From NCBI RefSeq assembly GCF_900102195.1, contig NZ_FNBE01000001.1, positions 372,001 through 436,000 of the forward strand: a stretch of DNA of 64,000 nucleotides, read 5' to 3'. Positions 57,637-64,000 of this stretch are shown piece after piece. The notes beneath the pieces are model-generated. The model saw nothing but the letters and a program-made list of their open reading frames with translations, was not told the origin of the DNA and made no database searches. Origin of the DNA: Pseudonocardia oroxyli. GTDB lineage: Bacteria > Actinomycetota > Actinomycetes > Mycobacteriales > Pseudonocardiaceae. The stretch's first letter is position 1. Every line of letters starts with the position of its first letter. The position numbers and the translations under genes were made by a program.

Positions 57637-58245
57637 TCAGGCTCCGGAGAGGCGCCGCGCGCGTCGCGGGACCCGCTGGTCGTGGCGGGGCGACGGGCGG
57701 GGGCTCGGGATCGCCGCGAGCGGCTGCGGGTGCGGCCGTTCGGCGGCGATGGCCGCTCGAGCGCCCCGGATCATGTGGCCGGTGACCCACTGGCACAGGG
57801 AGATCCAGCTGGAGCTGAGGCGGCTGCTGTAGTCCCAGCCCGCCACCTCGCGCACGGCCCGGGTCAGCGCGTGCGCGATGTACAGGTAGTGGTCGGGCTC
57901 CACGGCGTAGCGCTCGTAGTGGTCCTGGCCCAACCGGTACAGCGCGATCTCGAGCTCGGCCGTGTCCATGCGCACGAGCCGCGCGATCGCGTCGAGCAGG
58001 GTGTCGGTCATCTTCTGCATCTGCTCCGACATGTCGTCGGCGAACATCGCCCGCGTCGCGGGGGCCATCTCGAACAGGTACCGGTAGAAGACCTCCGCCA
58101 ACCGCACCGGACGATCGGCCACGGCGTGCAGCGATCCTTCGACCGCCGCCATCACCTCGCGGCTCGGCGTCGATTCGAGCCAGGGGCCGAACCGGTCCGC
58201 CCGCGAAGTCGCGGCGTGCTGCCGCTGTTCTGAGTTCTCGATCAC
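57637..58245 (-). CDS. Single-domain globin
   Basis: 202 residues. A globin fold spans about 30-165: VFYRYLFEMAPATRAMFADDMSEQMQKM (helices B-E), and ALYRLGQDHYERYAVEPDHYLYIAHALTRAV, where the LGxxHxxY-like segment holds the proximal His. SSSWISLCQWVTGHMIRGA is the last helix. The C-terminal ~40 residues are Arg/Pro-rich. There is no flavin domain, so NO dioxygenation would need a separate reductase. It lies directly upstream of nos in the same operon, which suggests NO handling (inference). GTG 58245 with AAGGA upstream. Confidence 0.85.
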   Translation of the reverse strand: MIENSEQRQHAATSRADRFGPWLESTPSREVMAAVEGSLHAVADRPVRLAEVFYRYLFEMAPATRAMFADDMSEQMQKMTDTLLDAIARLVRMDTAELEIALYRLGQDHYERYAVEPDHYLYIAHALTRAVREVAGWDYSSRLSSSWISLCQWVTGHMIRGARAAIAAERPHPQPLAAIPSPRPSPRHDQRVPRRARRLSGA

Positions 58246-58330
58246 TGAGGGGTTCCTTCTCTCGACGCGCGGCTGTGCGCGCTCGGCTTCCGGCAGGCGG
58301 TGCCCACCGGTGGGCTCCTGCCCGACCCGG

Positions 58331-60043
58331 TCACGAGTCGCGGTCCGCGCGGACGCGGGAGCGGGCCAGGTCGACGGCGACGCCCAGGTCGTCGACCACG
58401 TGGGCCCCGTCGACGGTCTCCAGCGTGCCGGTCCGGCCGAGCAGCCCGCGGTGCTCCGCGCGCAACCCCTTGAACAGCACGGTCGTCCCCATCGCGTCCA
58501 GCGCCAGGACCAGCTCGCGCCGCCTCGCGCGCGACAGCGGCGCCCACCGCGAGGCCGTCCCGGGCCCGGTGCGGCCCGAGGACGGTGAGATCGCGGTGTT
58601 CCGCCTGCAGGGCGCCCTCTTCTTCGGCGCTGCGGAACGGATCTGCGACGGCGTGCTGCGCCGGTGTGTCGCGGACCGGCCGCAGGTGGTGGTGCTGCGG
58701 ATGTCCGGGCTGTCCATGGTGGACGCCTCGGGCGGTCGGGCGCTGCGCAGCGCCAGGAGGGCCGCCACCACGAGCCCGATCTCGATCGCCTGCACGAGAT
58801 CGAGCACGACCGTGAGCAGCGCGGTCACCCCGAAGGACAGCGCCGCCGACGGACCCGAGCGCAGCACCGCCCGCACGGTCGGCAGCGACACCATCCGCAC
58901 GCTCGTCACCAGCAGTACGCCCGCCAACGCGGCCGAGGGGATGCGCGACACGGGACCGGTCGCCAGGTAGACGACGCCCAGGATCACCGCGGCGTGCACC
59001 ACGGCCGCCAGCCGGGTACGGGCACCGGACCGGACGTTCACCGCCGTCCTGGCGATCGCCCCGGTTGCCGGCATGCCGCCGAACAGGCCGCCCGCCACCG
59101 AGGCCAGCCCCTGGCCGACCAGCTCCCGGTCCGGGTCGTAGGCCCCGCGGGCGCCGGCCATCGAGGCCGCGACCCGGGCGGACAGCAGGGACTCGACCGC
59201 GGCGAGCGCGGCCACCGCCAGCGCCGCGCCCAGCAGCGGGGACGAGGCGGCCGGGTCGAGCGTGGGCAGCGTCGGGGACGGCAGTCCCTGGGGCAGCACG
59301 CCGATGCGGCGCAGCGGAGCGTGGGCCACCTCGGCGGCCACGGTGACGACCACGACCGCGACCAGGGAGCCGGGCAGGCCGGGACGCAGGCGCGGGGCGC
59401 CGACCATGATCACGGCGACGACCGCCACGGTGCCCACCGACCAGAGCAGCGGCGCGAGGTCCGGCCCGGAGAACGCCCGACCGAGCGCGGTCCACGCCGT
59501 CGGGAGGACGCCGTGACCGGGCTCGGCGGCCAGGCCCAACGCCGCCGGGACCTGCTGGAGGCCGATCACGCAGGCGATCCCGACGGTGAACCCCTCCACC
59601 ACCGGCCACGGCAGGTTCGACACCAACCCGCCGAGCCGCAGCACCCCGGCGAGGATCACGAACAGCCCGGCCAGGGCGGAGACCACGGCCACCGCGCCCA
59701 CGCCGTGCGCCGCGACGATCGGGGCCAGCACCACCGCCATCGCCCCGGTCGGACCGGAGACCTGCAGGCCGGACCCGCCGAAGACGGCGGCGACGACGCC
59801 CGCCACGACCGCCGTGACCATGCCGGCCGCGGGTCCCACCCCGGCGCTCTCCCCGAAGGCGAGGGCCAGCGGGAGCGCCACCACACCGACGGTCACACCG
59901 GCGACGAGATCGGCGCGCACGGTGCGCGGCCGCAGGTCGTAGTCGCCGCGCCGCGGCAGCAGCGCGCGCAGTCTCCGGCCCGCGACCGCCCAGGGTCGAC
60001 CGGGCCACCGACCGCGCAGGGTGCCGGTCGGGGCGTCAGGCAC
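58331..60043 (-). CDS. SulP-family anion transporter with scrambled STAS region
   Basis: 570 residues. Residues about 1-428 are a normal SulP membrane domain (LQVSGPTGAMAVVLAP, NVRSGARTRLAAVVHAA). Residues about 504-570 are the normal end of a STAS domain (RRRELVLALDAMGTTVLFKGLRAEHRGLLGRTG). Between them, 75 residues of Ser/Thr/Arg/Pro-rich nonsense occur, because that DNA is inverted: the missing STAS core reads on the plus strand. The frame stays open, so a transporter with a broken STAS could be made. GTG 60043 overlaps the preceding gene by 8 bp. Confidence 0.85.
   Translation of the reverse strand: MPDAPTGTLRGRWPGRPWAVAGRRLRALLPRRGDYDLRPRTVRADLVAGVTVGVVALPLALAFGESAGVGPAAGMVTAVVAGVVAAVFGGSGLQVSGPTGAMAVVLAPIVAAHGVGAVAVVSALAGLFVILAGVLRLGGLVSNLPWPVVEGFTVGIACVIGLQQVPAALGLAAEPGHGVLPTAWTALGRAFSGPDLAPLLWSVGTVAVVAVIMVGAPRLRPGLPGSLVAVVVVTVAAEVAHAPLRRIGVLPQGLPSPTLPTLDPAASSPLLGAALAVAALAAVESLLSARVAASMAGARGAYDPDRELVGQGLASVAGGLFGGMPATGAIARTAVNVRSGARTRLAAVVHAAVILGVVYLATGPVSRIPSAALAGVLLVTSVRMVSLPTVRAVLRSGPSAALSFGVTALLTVVLDLVQAIEIGLVVAALLALRSARPPEASTMDSPDIRSTTTCGRSATHRRSTPSQIRSAAPKKRAPCRRNTAISPSSGRTGPGTASRWAPLSRARRRELVLALDAMGTTVLFKGLRAEHRGLLGRTGTLETVDGAHVVDDLGVAVDLARSRVRADRDS
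58530..58750 (+). other. Inverted internal segment of sulP carrying the STAS core
   Basis: The plus strand reads EDGEIAVFRLQGALFFGAAERI...RPQVVVLRMSGLSMVDASGGRAL (58579-58746), an unmistakable STAS core of SulP proteins, opposite to the surrounding gene. Reversing this segment restores the normal order membrane domain-STAS core-GTTVLFKGL. One edge falls at the perfect palindrome GGCGCTGCGCAGCGCC (58739-58754). The other edge, near 58530, is not sharply defined. Confidence 0.85.
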
Positions 60044-60803
60044 CGCCGAGACCCTGCCGGACCGCTCGACGCACGATCTCCGCGGTGCGCTGATCGTGCA
60101 GGGCCGCCGACCAGTCCCGCCCCACACCCGCGGTCAGGACGGCGTCCACGACGTCACGCAGCAGCCGCGCGGGCGGCTCGCCGCGCAGCGAGGTGCGCGC
60201 GTCGGCGAGCCCGGCGAGGAGGGCCGGGGCGAGGGCGACATCCGGATCGAACCGGTCCGCCTCGATGACCGAGCCGACGGCGCAGTCCTGGTCGACCCCG
60301 GCCGCCCGCACGCGACCGATCAGGTCGATGACGACGTCGACGTCACGGACCGCGGTTCGGAGCGGGAGCCACCGGTCGTCCTCGACGTTCCACAGGGACA
60401 GGTCCGCGACGCCGCAGGCCAGCAGCAGTGGCACCAGCGCGCCGGCGCCCCGGGCGCCGACGACCAGGGTGCGGGAGAAGCGCGGGTCGCGCTGCACGCT
60501 CCGGAGGTGCACCAGCGCACCCAGGCACAGCCCGACCGCGCGGGCCGCCCCGCGGGTGACCACCGGCCCGGGCAGCAGGGTCGCCAGCGAGCGGGCGGCC
60601 ACGTCCGCCTCGGCGCCCTCGGCCGCCACGTAGGCGAGGACCCCCTCGCGCTCCACCAGTGAGGCGGACAGGCCCGCTCCGTTGCCCAGCTCGGCCGCGG
60701 GGAGCGACAGGGTCGAGCCTGTCGTCCCGATGCCCAGGTCCGGCGGCGAACCCCCCTCGTGATCGGTCAGGACCACGAGGCTCAGGTCCTCGCATCGACT
60801 CAC
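60036..60803 (-). CDS. Unrecognised protein with a Rossmann-like core
   Basis: A 255-residue protein, first gene after the ArsR gene in the sulP-globin-nos operon. The middle segment RTLVVGARGAGALVPLLLACGVADLSLWNVEDDRW (about 121-155) looks like a dinucleotide-binding beta-alpha-beta unit with GxRGAG, followed by DVDVVIDLIG. No catalytic motif is evident and I do not recognise the family. GTG 60803 has GAGGGGGG 7-8 nt upstream; an earlier in-frame start at 60836 lies in the promoter and is rejected. Its stop overlaps the sulP start by 8 bp. Confidence 0.7.
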   Translation of the reverse strand: MSRCEDLSLVVLTDHEGGSPPDLGIGTTGSTLSLPAAELGNGAGLSASLVEREGVLAYVAAEGAEADVAARSLATLLPGPVVTRGAARAVGLCLGALVHLRSVQRDPRFSRTLVVGARGAGALVPLLLACGVADLSLWNVEDDRWLPLRTAVRDVDVVIDLIGRVRAAGVDQDCAVGSVIEADRFDPDVALAPALLAGLADARTSLRGEPPARLLRDVVDAVLTAGVGRDWSAALHDQRTAEIVRRAVRQGLGGA

Positions 60804-60906
60804 CGGCACCCCCCTCAACCGGTTTAGTATATGCAAATAACTGCAAACTGAGGCAAGCCGACCGGGTCACGGAGCGCCCGACGACACTGAGCGGCGGACT
60901 CGCGCG
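60804..60906 (-). promoter_or_regulatory. AT-rich promoter/operator of the orf-sulP-globin-nos operon
   Basis: A conspicuous AT island (60822-60847) in GC-rich DNA. On the minus strand two TTTGCA repeats lie exactly 10 bp apart (60842-60847 and 60832-60837), immediately upstream of TATACT (60826-60831), a near-consensus -10 box. Start of transcription is expected about 60819. One-turn spacing suggests a bound regulator, most simply the ArsR protein encoded just upstream. Confidence 0.65.
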
Positions 60907-61341
60907 TCAGCCCTCGGTCGCCCGCACTCCGTCGGCCACCGGCGGGCGACCACGTAGGTCGTCGAGCAGCTCGACCTGCCCCGCCAGCACGCCGGTCAGG
61001 ATCGACCGGGCCACGTCGAGCAGCTGCTCGACCTGCGGATGGGCGAGCGAGTAGACGACGGTGGAGCCCTCACGGTTGGCCCGCACCAGACCCGAACGCC
61101 GCAGGACCGCCAGCTGCTGCGACAGACTGGCCGGCTCGGTGTCGATCACCTTGAGCATCTCGGCCACCGCGTGGTCGCGCAGGCTCAGCAGCTCCAGGAC
61201 CCGGATGCGCACCGGGTGCCCCAGGGTCTTGAAGAACTCGGCCTTGACCCGGTACAACGGCGCGACCGTGACCCGGGGGACGTCCGTCCCCGCGTGGGGT
61301 GCACCGACTTCCGTCTCCGACACCGGGTCGTTCTCCGCCAT
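60907..61341 (-). CDS. ArsR-family winged-helix regulator
   Basis: A 144-residue protein. The winged helix spans about 33-105: LYRVKAEFFKTLGHPVRIRVLELLSLRDHAVAEML, then TEPASLSQQLAVLRRSGLVRANREGSTVVYSLAHPQVEQLL. There is no CxC near the recognition helix and no obvious Cys ligand set, so metal sensing by the classic ArsR/SmtB sites is unlikely. It may sense thiol, redox or NO state (inference). ATG 61341 with GGAGACG upstream. Same strand and immediately upstream of the NOS operon. Confidence 0.88.
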   Translation of the reverse strand: MAENDPVSETEVGAPHAGTDVPRVTVAPLYRVKAEFFKTLGHPVRIRVLELLSLRDHAVAEMLKVIDTEPASLSQQLAVLRRSGLVRANREGSTVVYSLAHPQVEQLLDVARSILTGVLAGQVELLDDLRGRPPVADGVRATEG

Positions 61342-61455
61342 CGTCTCCGTACGTCCTGGTCGCTGGTCGGCCGGAGGCTATCAGGACCGTCCGCCGTGGC
61401 CGGCGTCTCAGGCGGCGGTGATGCCTTCGGGGCCGATCAGTGGTTCATTGCCCGG

Positions 61456-61986
61456 ATGAGCACTGAGCTGGGCCCCGAGGGGGGCAACGAGGAGCTGCTG
61501 CGCCGCTACGAGGCGGGCGGCGGCCATCTCGCCGCGGCCAACGCCGAGGGACTCGCGGTCCCCCCGTCGCTGAAGATCGCCATCGTGACCTGCATGGACT
61601 CGCGCATCGACGTGTTCGCGCTGTTCGGCATGGCGCTGGGCGAGGCGCACGTGCTGCGCAACGCGGGCGGCGTGGTCACCGACGACGTCATCCGCTCGCT
61701 GACGATCAGCCAGCGCAAGCTGCACACCAGGGACGTCCTGCTCGTGCAGCACAGCGGCTGCGGGCTCGCCACCTTCACCGACGAGGAGTTCTCCGAGGAG
61801 CTGGCGGAGGAGACCGGGATCCGCCCGCCCTGGCGGACGCACGCCTTCCACGACCCGGTGGTCAGCGTCCGCCGCGGGATCCGACAGCTGCGCCACGACC
61901 CCTTCCTGCACCCCGACACCCGGGTGCGGGGTTTCGTCCTGGACATCGAGACCTTCAACCTCGACGAGGTCGAGAGCCCCGACTGA
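61456..61986 (+). CDS. Beta-carbonic anhydrase
   Basis: A 176-residue zinc enzyme interconverting CO2 and bicarbonate. IAIVTCMDSRIDVFALFG gives the first Cys and the Asp-Arg dyad; VLLVQHSGCGLATF gives the His and second Cys. VLRNAGGVVTDDVIRSLTISQRKL is typical of the small clade resembling mycobacterial Rv1284. ATG 61456; TTCATT at 61444-61449 lies 6 nt upstream. Divergent from the ArsR gene. Confidence 0.92.
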   Translation: MSTELGPEGGNEELLRRYEAGGGHLAAANAEGLAVPPSLKIAIVTCMDSRIDVFALFGMALGEAHVLRNAGGVVTDDVIRSLTISQRKLHTRDVLLVQHSGCGLATFTDEEFSEELAEETGIRPPWRTHAFHDPVVSVRRGIRQLRHDPFLHPDTRVRGFVLDIETFNLDEVESPD

Positions 61987-62017
61987 CGGGCGCGAGACGG
62001 GCGAGGCGGGGCGGGCA

Positions 62018-62422
62018 CTACCGGTCGATCAGCAGCTCCCGCACGATGCCGACGAACTGCTCGGCCTGGCGCAGCAGATCGTCCGCCTCGCGCCGGCCGA
62101 CCAGCCGCGAGATGCCGGCCTCGGCCGCCGCCCGGGTGTCCGAGCAGGCCGCGAAGAACGCCGCCCACTCCCCCAGCTCGGGTGCCACCTCGGCCAGCAC
62201 CTGCCACACGCTGCGCGGCCTGCCGCGCCGCTGCTGCGGTACGGCGCGCACCGCCAGCACCGCCGCACCGGCGCGCAGGGCCGCCAGGTACGCGGCGGGG
62301 TAGCGGAGGAGCGGCTCCGGGGACCGCTGTCCGTCCGCCAGGCACTCCGCGGCCTGCCGCAACAGGGCCAGGGCCGCCTTCGACACCGGGGCGCCGGGCG
62401 CCCGTTCCATCGTGACCGTCAT
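62018..62422 (-). CDS. SAV_6107-family HEPN-domain protein
   Basis: A 134-residue helical protein ([44 protein letters not shown] ... READDLLRQAEQFVGIVRELL) matching the actinobacterial SAV_6107 HEPN family, known for linkage to mutasome and DUF6504 genes. HEPN domains are often nucleases, but an RxxxxH-type active site is not evident here. ATG 62422 with GGAGGAG 5 nt upstream. Second gene after DUF6504, under the LexA box. Confidence 0.8.
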   Translation of the reverse strand: MTVTMERAPGAPVSKAALALLRQAAECLADGQRSPEPLLRYPAAYLAALRAGAAVLAVRAVPQQRRGRPRSVWQVLAEVAPELGEWAAFFAACSDTRAAAEAGISRLVGRREADDLLRQAEQFVGIVRELLIDR

Positions 62423-62459
62423 CGCTGCTCCTCCATCCCACTCGTCTCGCTCGTCTCGT

Positions 62460-62783
62460 TCACTCCGGGTCCGGCACCCGGACCAGGTCCCACACCCCGG
62501 GGCCCGCGCGCATCCGCAGCACGAACTCCCGCGCGGGCTCCTGGGGCGACTCCGCCGACCGCGCCTCGACCCGCCAGCACCGCATCCGGTCGCCGCCCAC
62601 CGGCATCGGCGACGGGAACGGCCACGGGGACTCCTCGATCCACCGCTCCCGGACGTCCGTGACCAGGAACCGCGAGCCGCGACGCGCCGGCCTGCGCTCG
62701 AACTCCACCGGCTCGCCCGCCAGCCAGCGGACCGAGACCGCCGCCGGCTCCCGCGGCCCGAACAGCCGAGCGAACGTACTCAT
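62460..62783 (-). CDS. DUF6504 family protein
   Basis: A 107-residue protein. VSVRWLAGEPVEFERRPARRGSRFLVTDVRERWIEESPWPFPSP ... RCWRVEARSAESPQEPAREFVLRMRAGPGVWDLVRVPD is beta-rich and Trp-rich, the usual DUF6504 pattern. In other actinobacteria it accompanies the SOS mutasome (ImuB-like polymerase, DnaE2); those genes are not in this window. ATG 62783 with GAGGGGG upstream. First gene of the LexA-controlled pair. Confidence 0.78.
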   Translation of the reverse strand: MSTFARLFGPREPAAVSVRWLAGEPVEFERRPARRGSRFLVTDVRERWIEESPWPFPSPMPVGGDRMRCWRVEARSAESPQEPAREFVLRMRAGPGVWDLVRVPDPE

Positions 62784-62947
62784 GGGACGACCCCCTCGAG
62801 CCGGCCACGCCGGCTGGGATCCGGTGGGGCCGACAGGATCTGGGCACCGGACCCCGCCCGTGCGGGCGGGCGGGGACCGGTACGGACACCGCAGACCGAC
62901 CCGGGGCTGGAGTGCTTCCCCCACTCCGTCCCCGGGGCCGACCTGGA

Positions 62948-62963
62948 TCGAACATCTGTTCGA
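62948..62963 (-). promoter_or_regulatory. LexA (SOS) box upstream of DUF6504-HEPN
   Basis: TCGAAC-ATCT-GTTCGA is a perfect match to the actinobacterial LexA consensus TCGAACNNNNGTTCGA. A second dyad GCGTTCGAACGC lies at 62980-62991. The 350-bp gap 62784-63133 contains no gene. The box is about 165 bp from the DUF6504 start, so a leader of about 130 nt or a further promoter is implied. Confidence 0.85.
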
Positions 62964-63133
62964 CCCGTCCAGTACAGCGCGTTCGAACGCCGCCGTCAAG
63001 CCGAGGTGTCATGCACGGGGGTCTACCAGCGGGCACCGACAGAACGAGTGGCCCGCGCGCCCCGTCCCGACCGCGCACCGACGAAACGGCGGTCCCGACC
63101 GCGCCCGGCCCGCTTCCGTGGTGAGATGGCGCG

Positions 63134-63733
63134 ATGACCGCCGCACCCGCCCGTCCGCGCCTGGTGCCGCTGTCGTCGGTCGACCTGGCGGACCACCTCG
63201 CCGAGGCCCTGGACGTCTACGTGTCCGCCATGGGCTACCCCCCGGGCACCGCACGCCAGCGCCGCACCCTGTGGATGGAGCACTCGCGCAGGCCGGGCTG
63301 GCGCTGCACCGGCTGGCTCGATCCCGGCGGGCACGTGATCGGCATCGCCTACGGCTACTCGGGCGGGCCGGGCCAGTGGTGGTTCGAGGAGGTCCGGCGC
63401 GGGCTCGCCGCGCGCGGCATGTCCCGCGACCCCGGCCAGCCGGACTGGCTGCGGGACTACTTCGAGCTCACCGAGCTCCACGTGCGGCCGGACGCGCAGG
63501 GCTCCCGCCTCGGCGAGGGCATGCTGCGGGCGCTGCTCGACGGCGTCCGCCACGAGCGCGTCCTGCTCTCCACACCCGAGCACGCCCCCCGCCCACCCGG
63601 CCGCGCCTGGCGGCTCTACCGGCGGCTCGGCTTCGAGGACGTGCTCCGCGACCACCGCTTCACCGGCGACGGCCGCCCCTTCGCGGTCCTCGGCCGCACC
63701 CTGCCACTGGACCCGCCGCCGACCCGGAGCTGA
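63134..63733 (+). CDS. GNAT-family N-acetyltransferase
   Basis: A 199-residue protein. The GNAT core is TELHVRPDAQGSRLGEGMLRALLDGV (acetyl-CoA loop, about 114-139) with a late AWRLYRRLGFEDVLRDHRF (about 156-174). The substrate is unknown. It sits beside LppM as in mycobacteria (Rv2170-Rv2171 order, from memory). ATG 63134 is preceded by TGAGAT at 63122-63127, 6 nt upstream. Confidence 0.85.
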   Translation: MTAAPARPRLVPLSSVDLADHLAEALDVYVSAMGYPPGTARQRRTLWMEHSRRPGWRCTGWLDPGGHVIGIAYGYSGGPGQWWFEEVRRGLAARGMSRDPGQPDWLRDYFELTELHVRPDAQGSRLGEGMLRALLDGVRHERVLLSTPEHAPRPPGRAWRLYRRLGFEDVLRDHRFTGDGRPFAVLGRTLPLDPPPTRS

Positions 63734-63831
63734 CCCGGGGCCGACCCGGGGCCGACCCGGGGCCGACCCGGGCCTGACCGGACCCGGACGGGGCGAAGGA
63801 CGCCGACAAGGACGCCGACAAGGACGCCGAC
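63732..63831. repeat. Two different short tandem repeats after the GNAT gene
   Basis: GACCCGGGGCC (11 bp) is repeated four times at 63732-63775, the last slightly altered. 20 bp further on, AAGGACGCCGAC (12 bp) is repeated three times perfectly at 63796-63831. Neither overlaps a gene apart from the first base at the GNAT stop. Confidence 0.85.
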
Positions 63832-63881
63832 ACAGCCCCCACGTCCCCGACCCGCCCGCCCCCGCCTGGCACGATGAGCCC

Positions 63882-64000
63882 GTGCCTCGCTCGCCCTACC
63901 GCCGCGCCGTCGCGATCCTGCTGCTGATGGTCACGGCCGTCGTGGTGCTCGGCGGGTGCGCCCGGGTGCAGGCCGCGCTCGCCGTGCAGCCCGACGACAC
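63882..64000 (+). CDS. lppM: Lipoprotein LppM-like, 3' truncated by window
   Basis: GTG 63882 opens a lipoprotein signal peptide: RSPYRR, a hydrophobic stretch AVAILLLMVTAVVV and the lipobox LGGC (Cys at about residue 26). The mature start CARVQAALAVQPDD resembles the LppM N-terminus of mycobacteria, and the GNAT neighbour agrees. CACGAT at 63870-63875 lies 6 nt upstream. The window ends after about 39 codons. Confidence 0.75.
   Translation, partial: MPRSPYRRAVAILLLMVTAVVVLGGCARVQAALAVQPDD

Noticed and set aside
58739-58754. Palindrome GGCGCTGCGCAGCGCC as a recombinase site for the sulP inversion
   Set aside because: The other edge near 58530 carries only a loose resemblance and no invertase gene is in the window, so a site-specific switch cannot be claimed.

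Overview
The window comes from a very GC-rich actinobacterium. A mycolata/Pseudonocardiales background, most likely Pseudonocardia or a close relative, is inferred from four things: a Wag31- and SepF-containing division cluster, a type 2 isoleucyl-tRNA synthetase behind a T-box leader, an mraZ / DUF3040 / GNAT / LppM neighbourhood resembling that of mycobacteria, and many GTG starts with GTGA/ATGA overlaps. Species identity is inference only.

Layout. Positions 1-10.8 kb: end of an unknown gene, an FBP-type zinc protein, the de novo NAD operon nadA-nadB-nadC (minus strand) facing a divergent NrtR-type Nudix regulator with a clear palindromic operator between them, then a LON-domain protein, a solitary PemK-like protein, thioredoxin, a SulP-carbonic anhydrase fusion, a PaaX-type regulator and a small patch of decayed genes. 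10.8-27.4 kb: dnaE, a glycosyltransferase/EamA/DUF998 operon, rluD-lspA, a CPA1 antiporter, an acyltransferase, a CPBP protease, a methyltransferase, and ileS with its T-box leader. 27.4-48.8 kb: the division and cell-wall (dcw) cluster, entirely on the minus strand, transcribed mraZ-rsmH-ftsL-ftsI-murE-murF-mraY-murD-ftsW-murG-murC-ftsQ-ftsZ-pgeF-yggS-sepF-yggT-wag31 plus a membrane protein with a Cys/His tail. These genes supply the UDP-MurNAc-pentapeptide and lipid II steps, the divisome core and the polar scaffold. 48.8-54.3 kb: a divergent moxR-DUF58-transglutaminase operon and a DUF3040 protein. 54.3-64 kb: a methyltransferase divergent from a ParA ATPase, a 160-bp MITE, a probable nitric-oxide operon (unknown Rossmann-like protein, SulP, globin, NO synthase) downstream of an ArsR regulator, a stand-alone beta-carbonic anhydrase, a LexA-boxed DUF6504-HEPN pair, a GNAT protein and the start of LppM.

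The most unusual structures are small repeats acting inside or between genes. A MITE sits exactly in a CTAG shared by two convergent stop codons. A roughly 220-bp segment of the second sulP gene is inverted, so its STAS core reads on the opposite strand. A 72-bp repeat array between DUF58 and tgpA is itself an open frame coupled at both ends by ATGA overlaps. Two 42-bp palindromes have identical ends but different, self-complementary arms. Short GACTCGCGTGTC-type repeats are embedded in the coding sequences of murF and murD. Many genes have a TANNNT hexamer 6-8 nt before the start codon, which suggests leaderless transcription.
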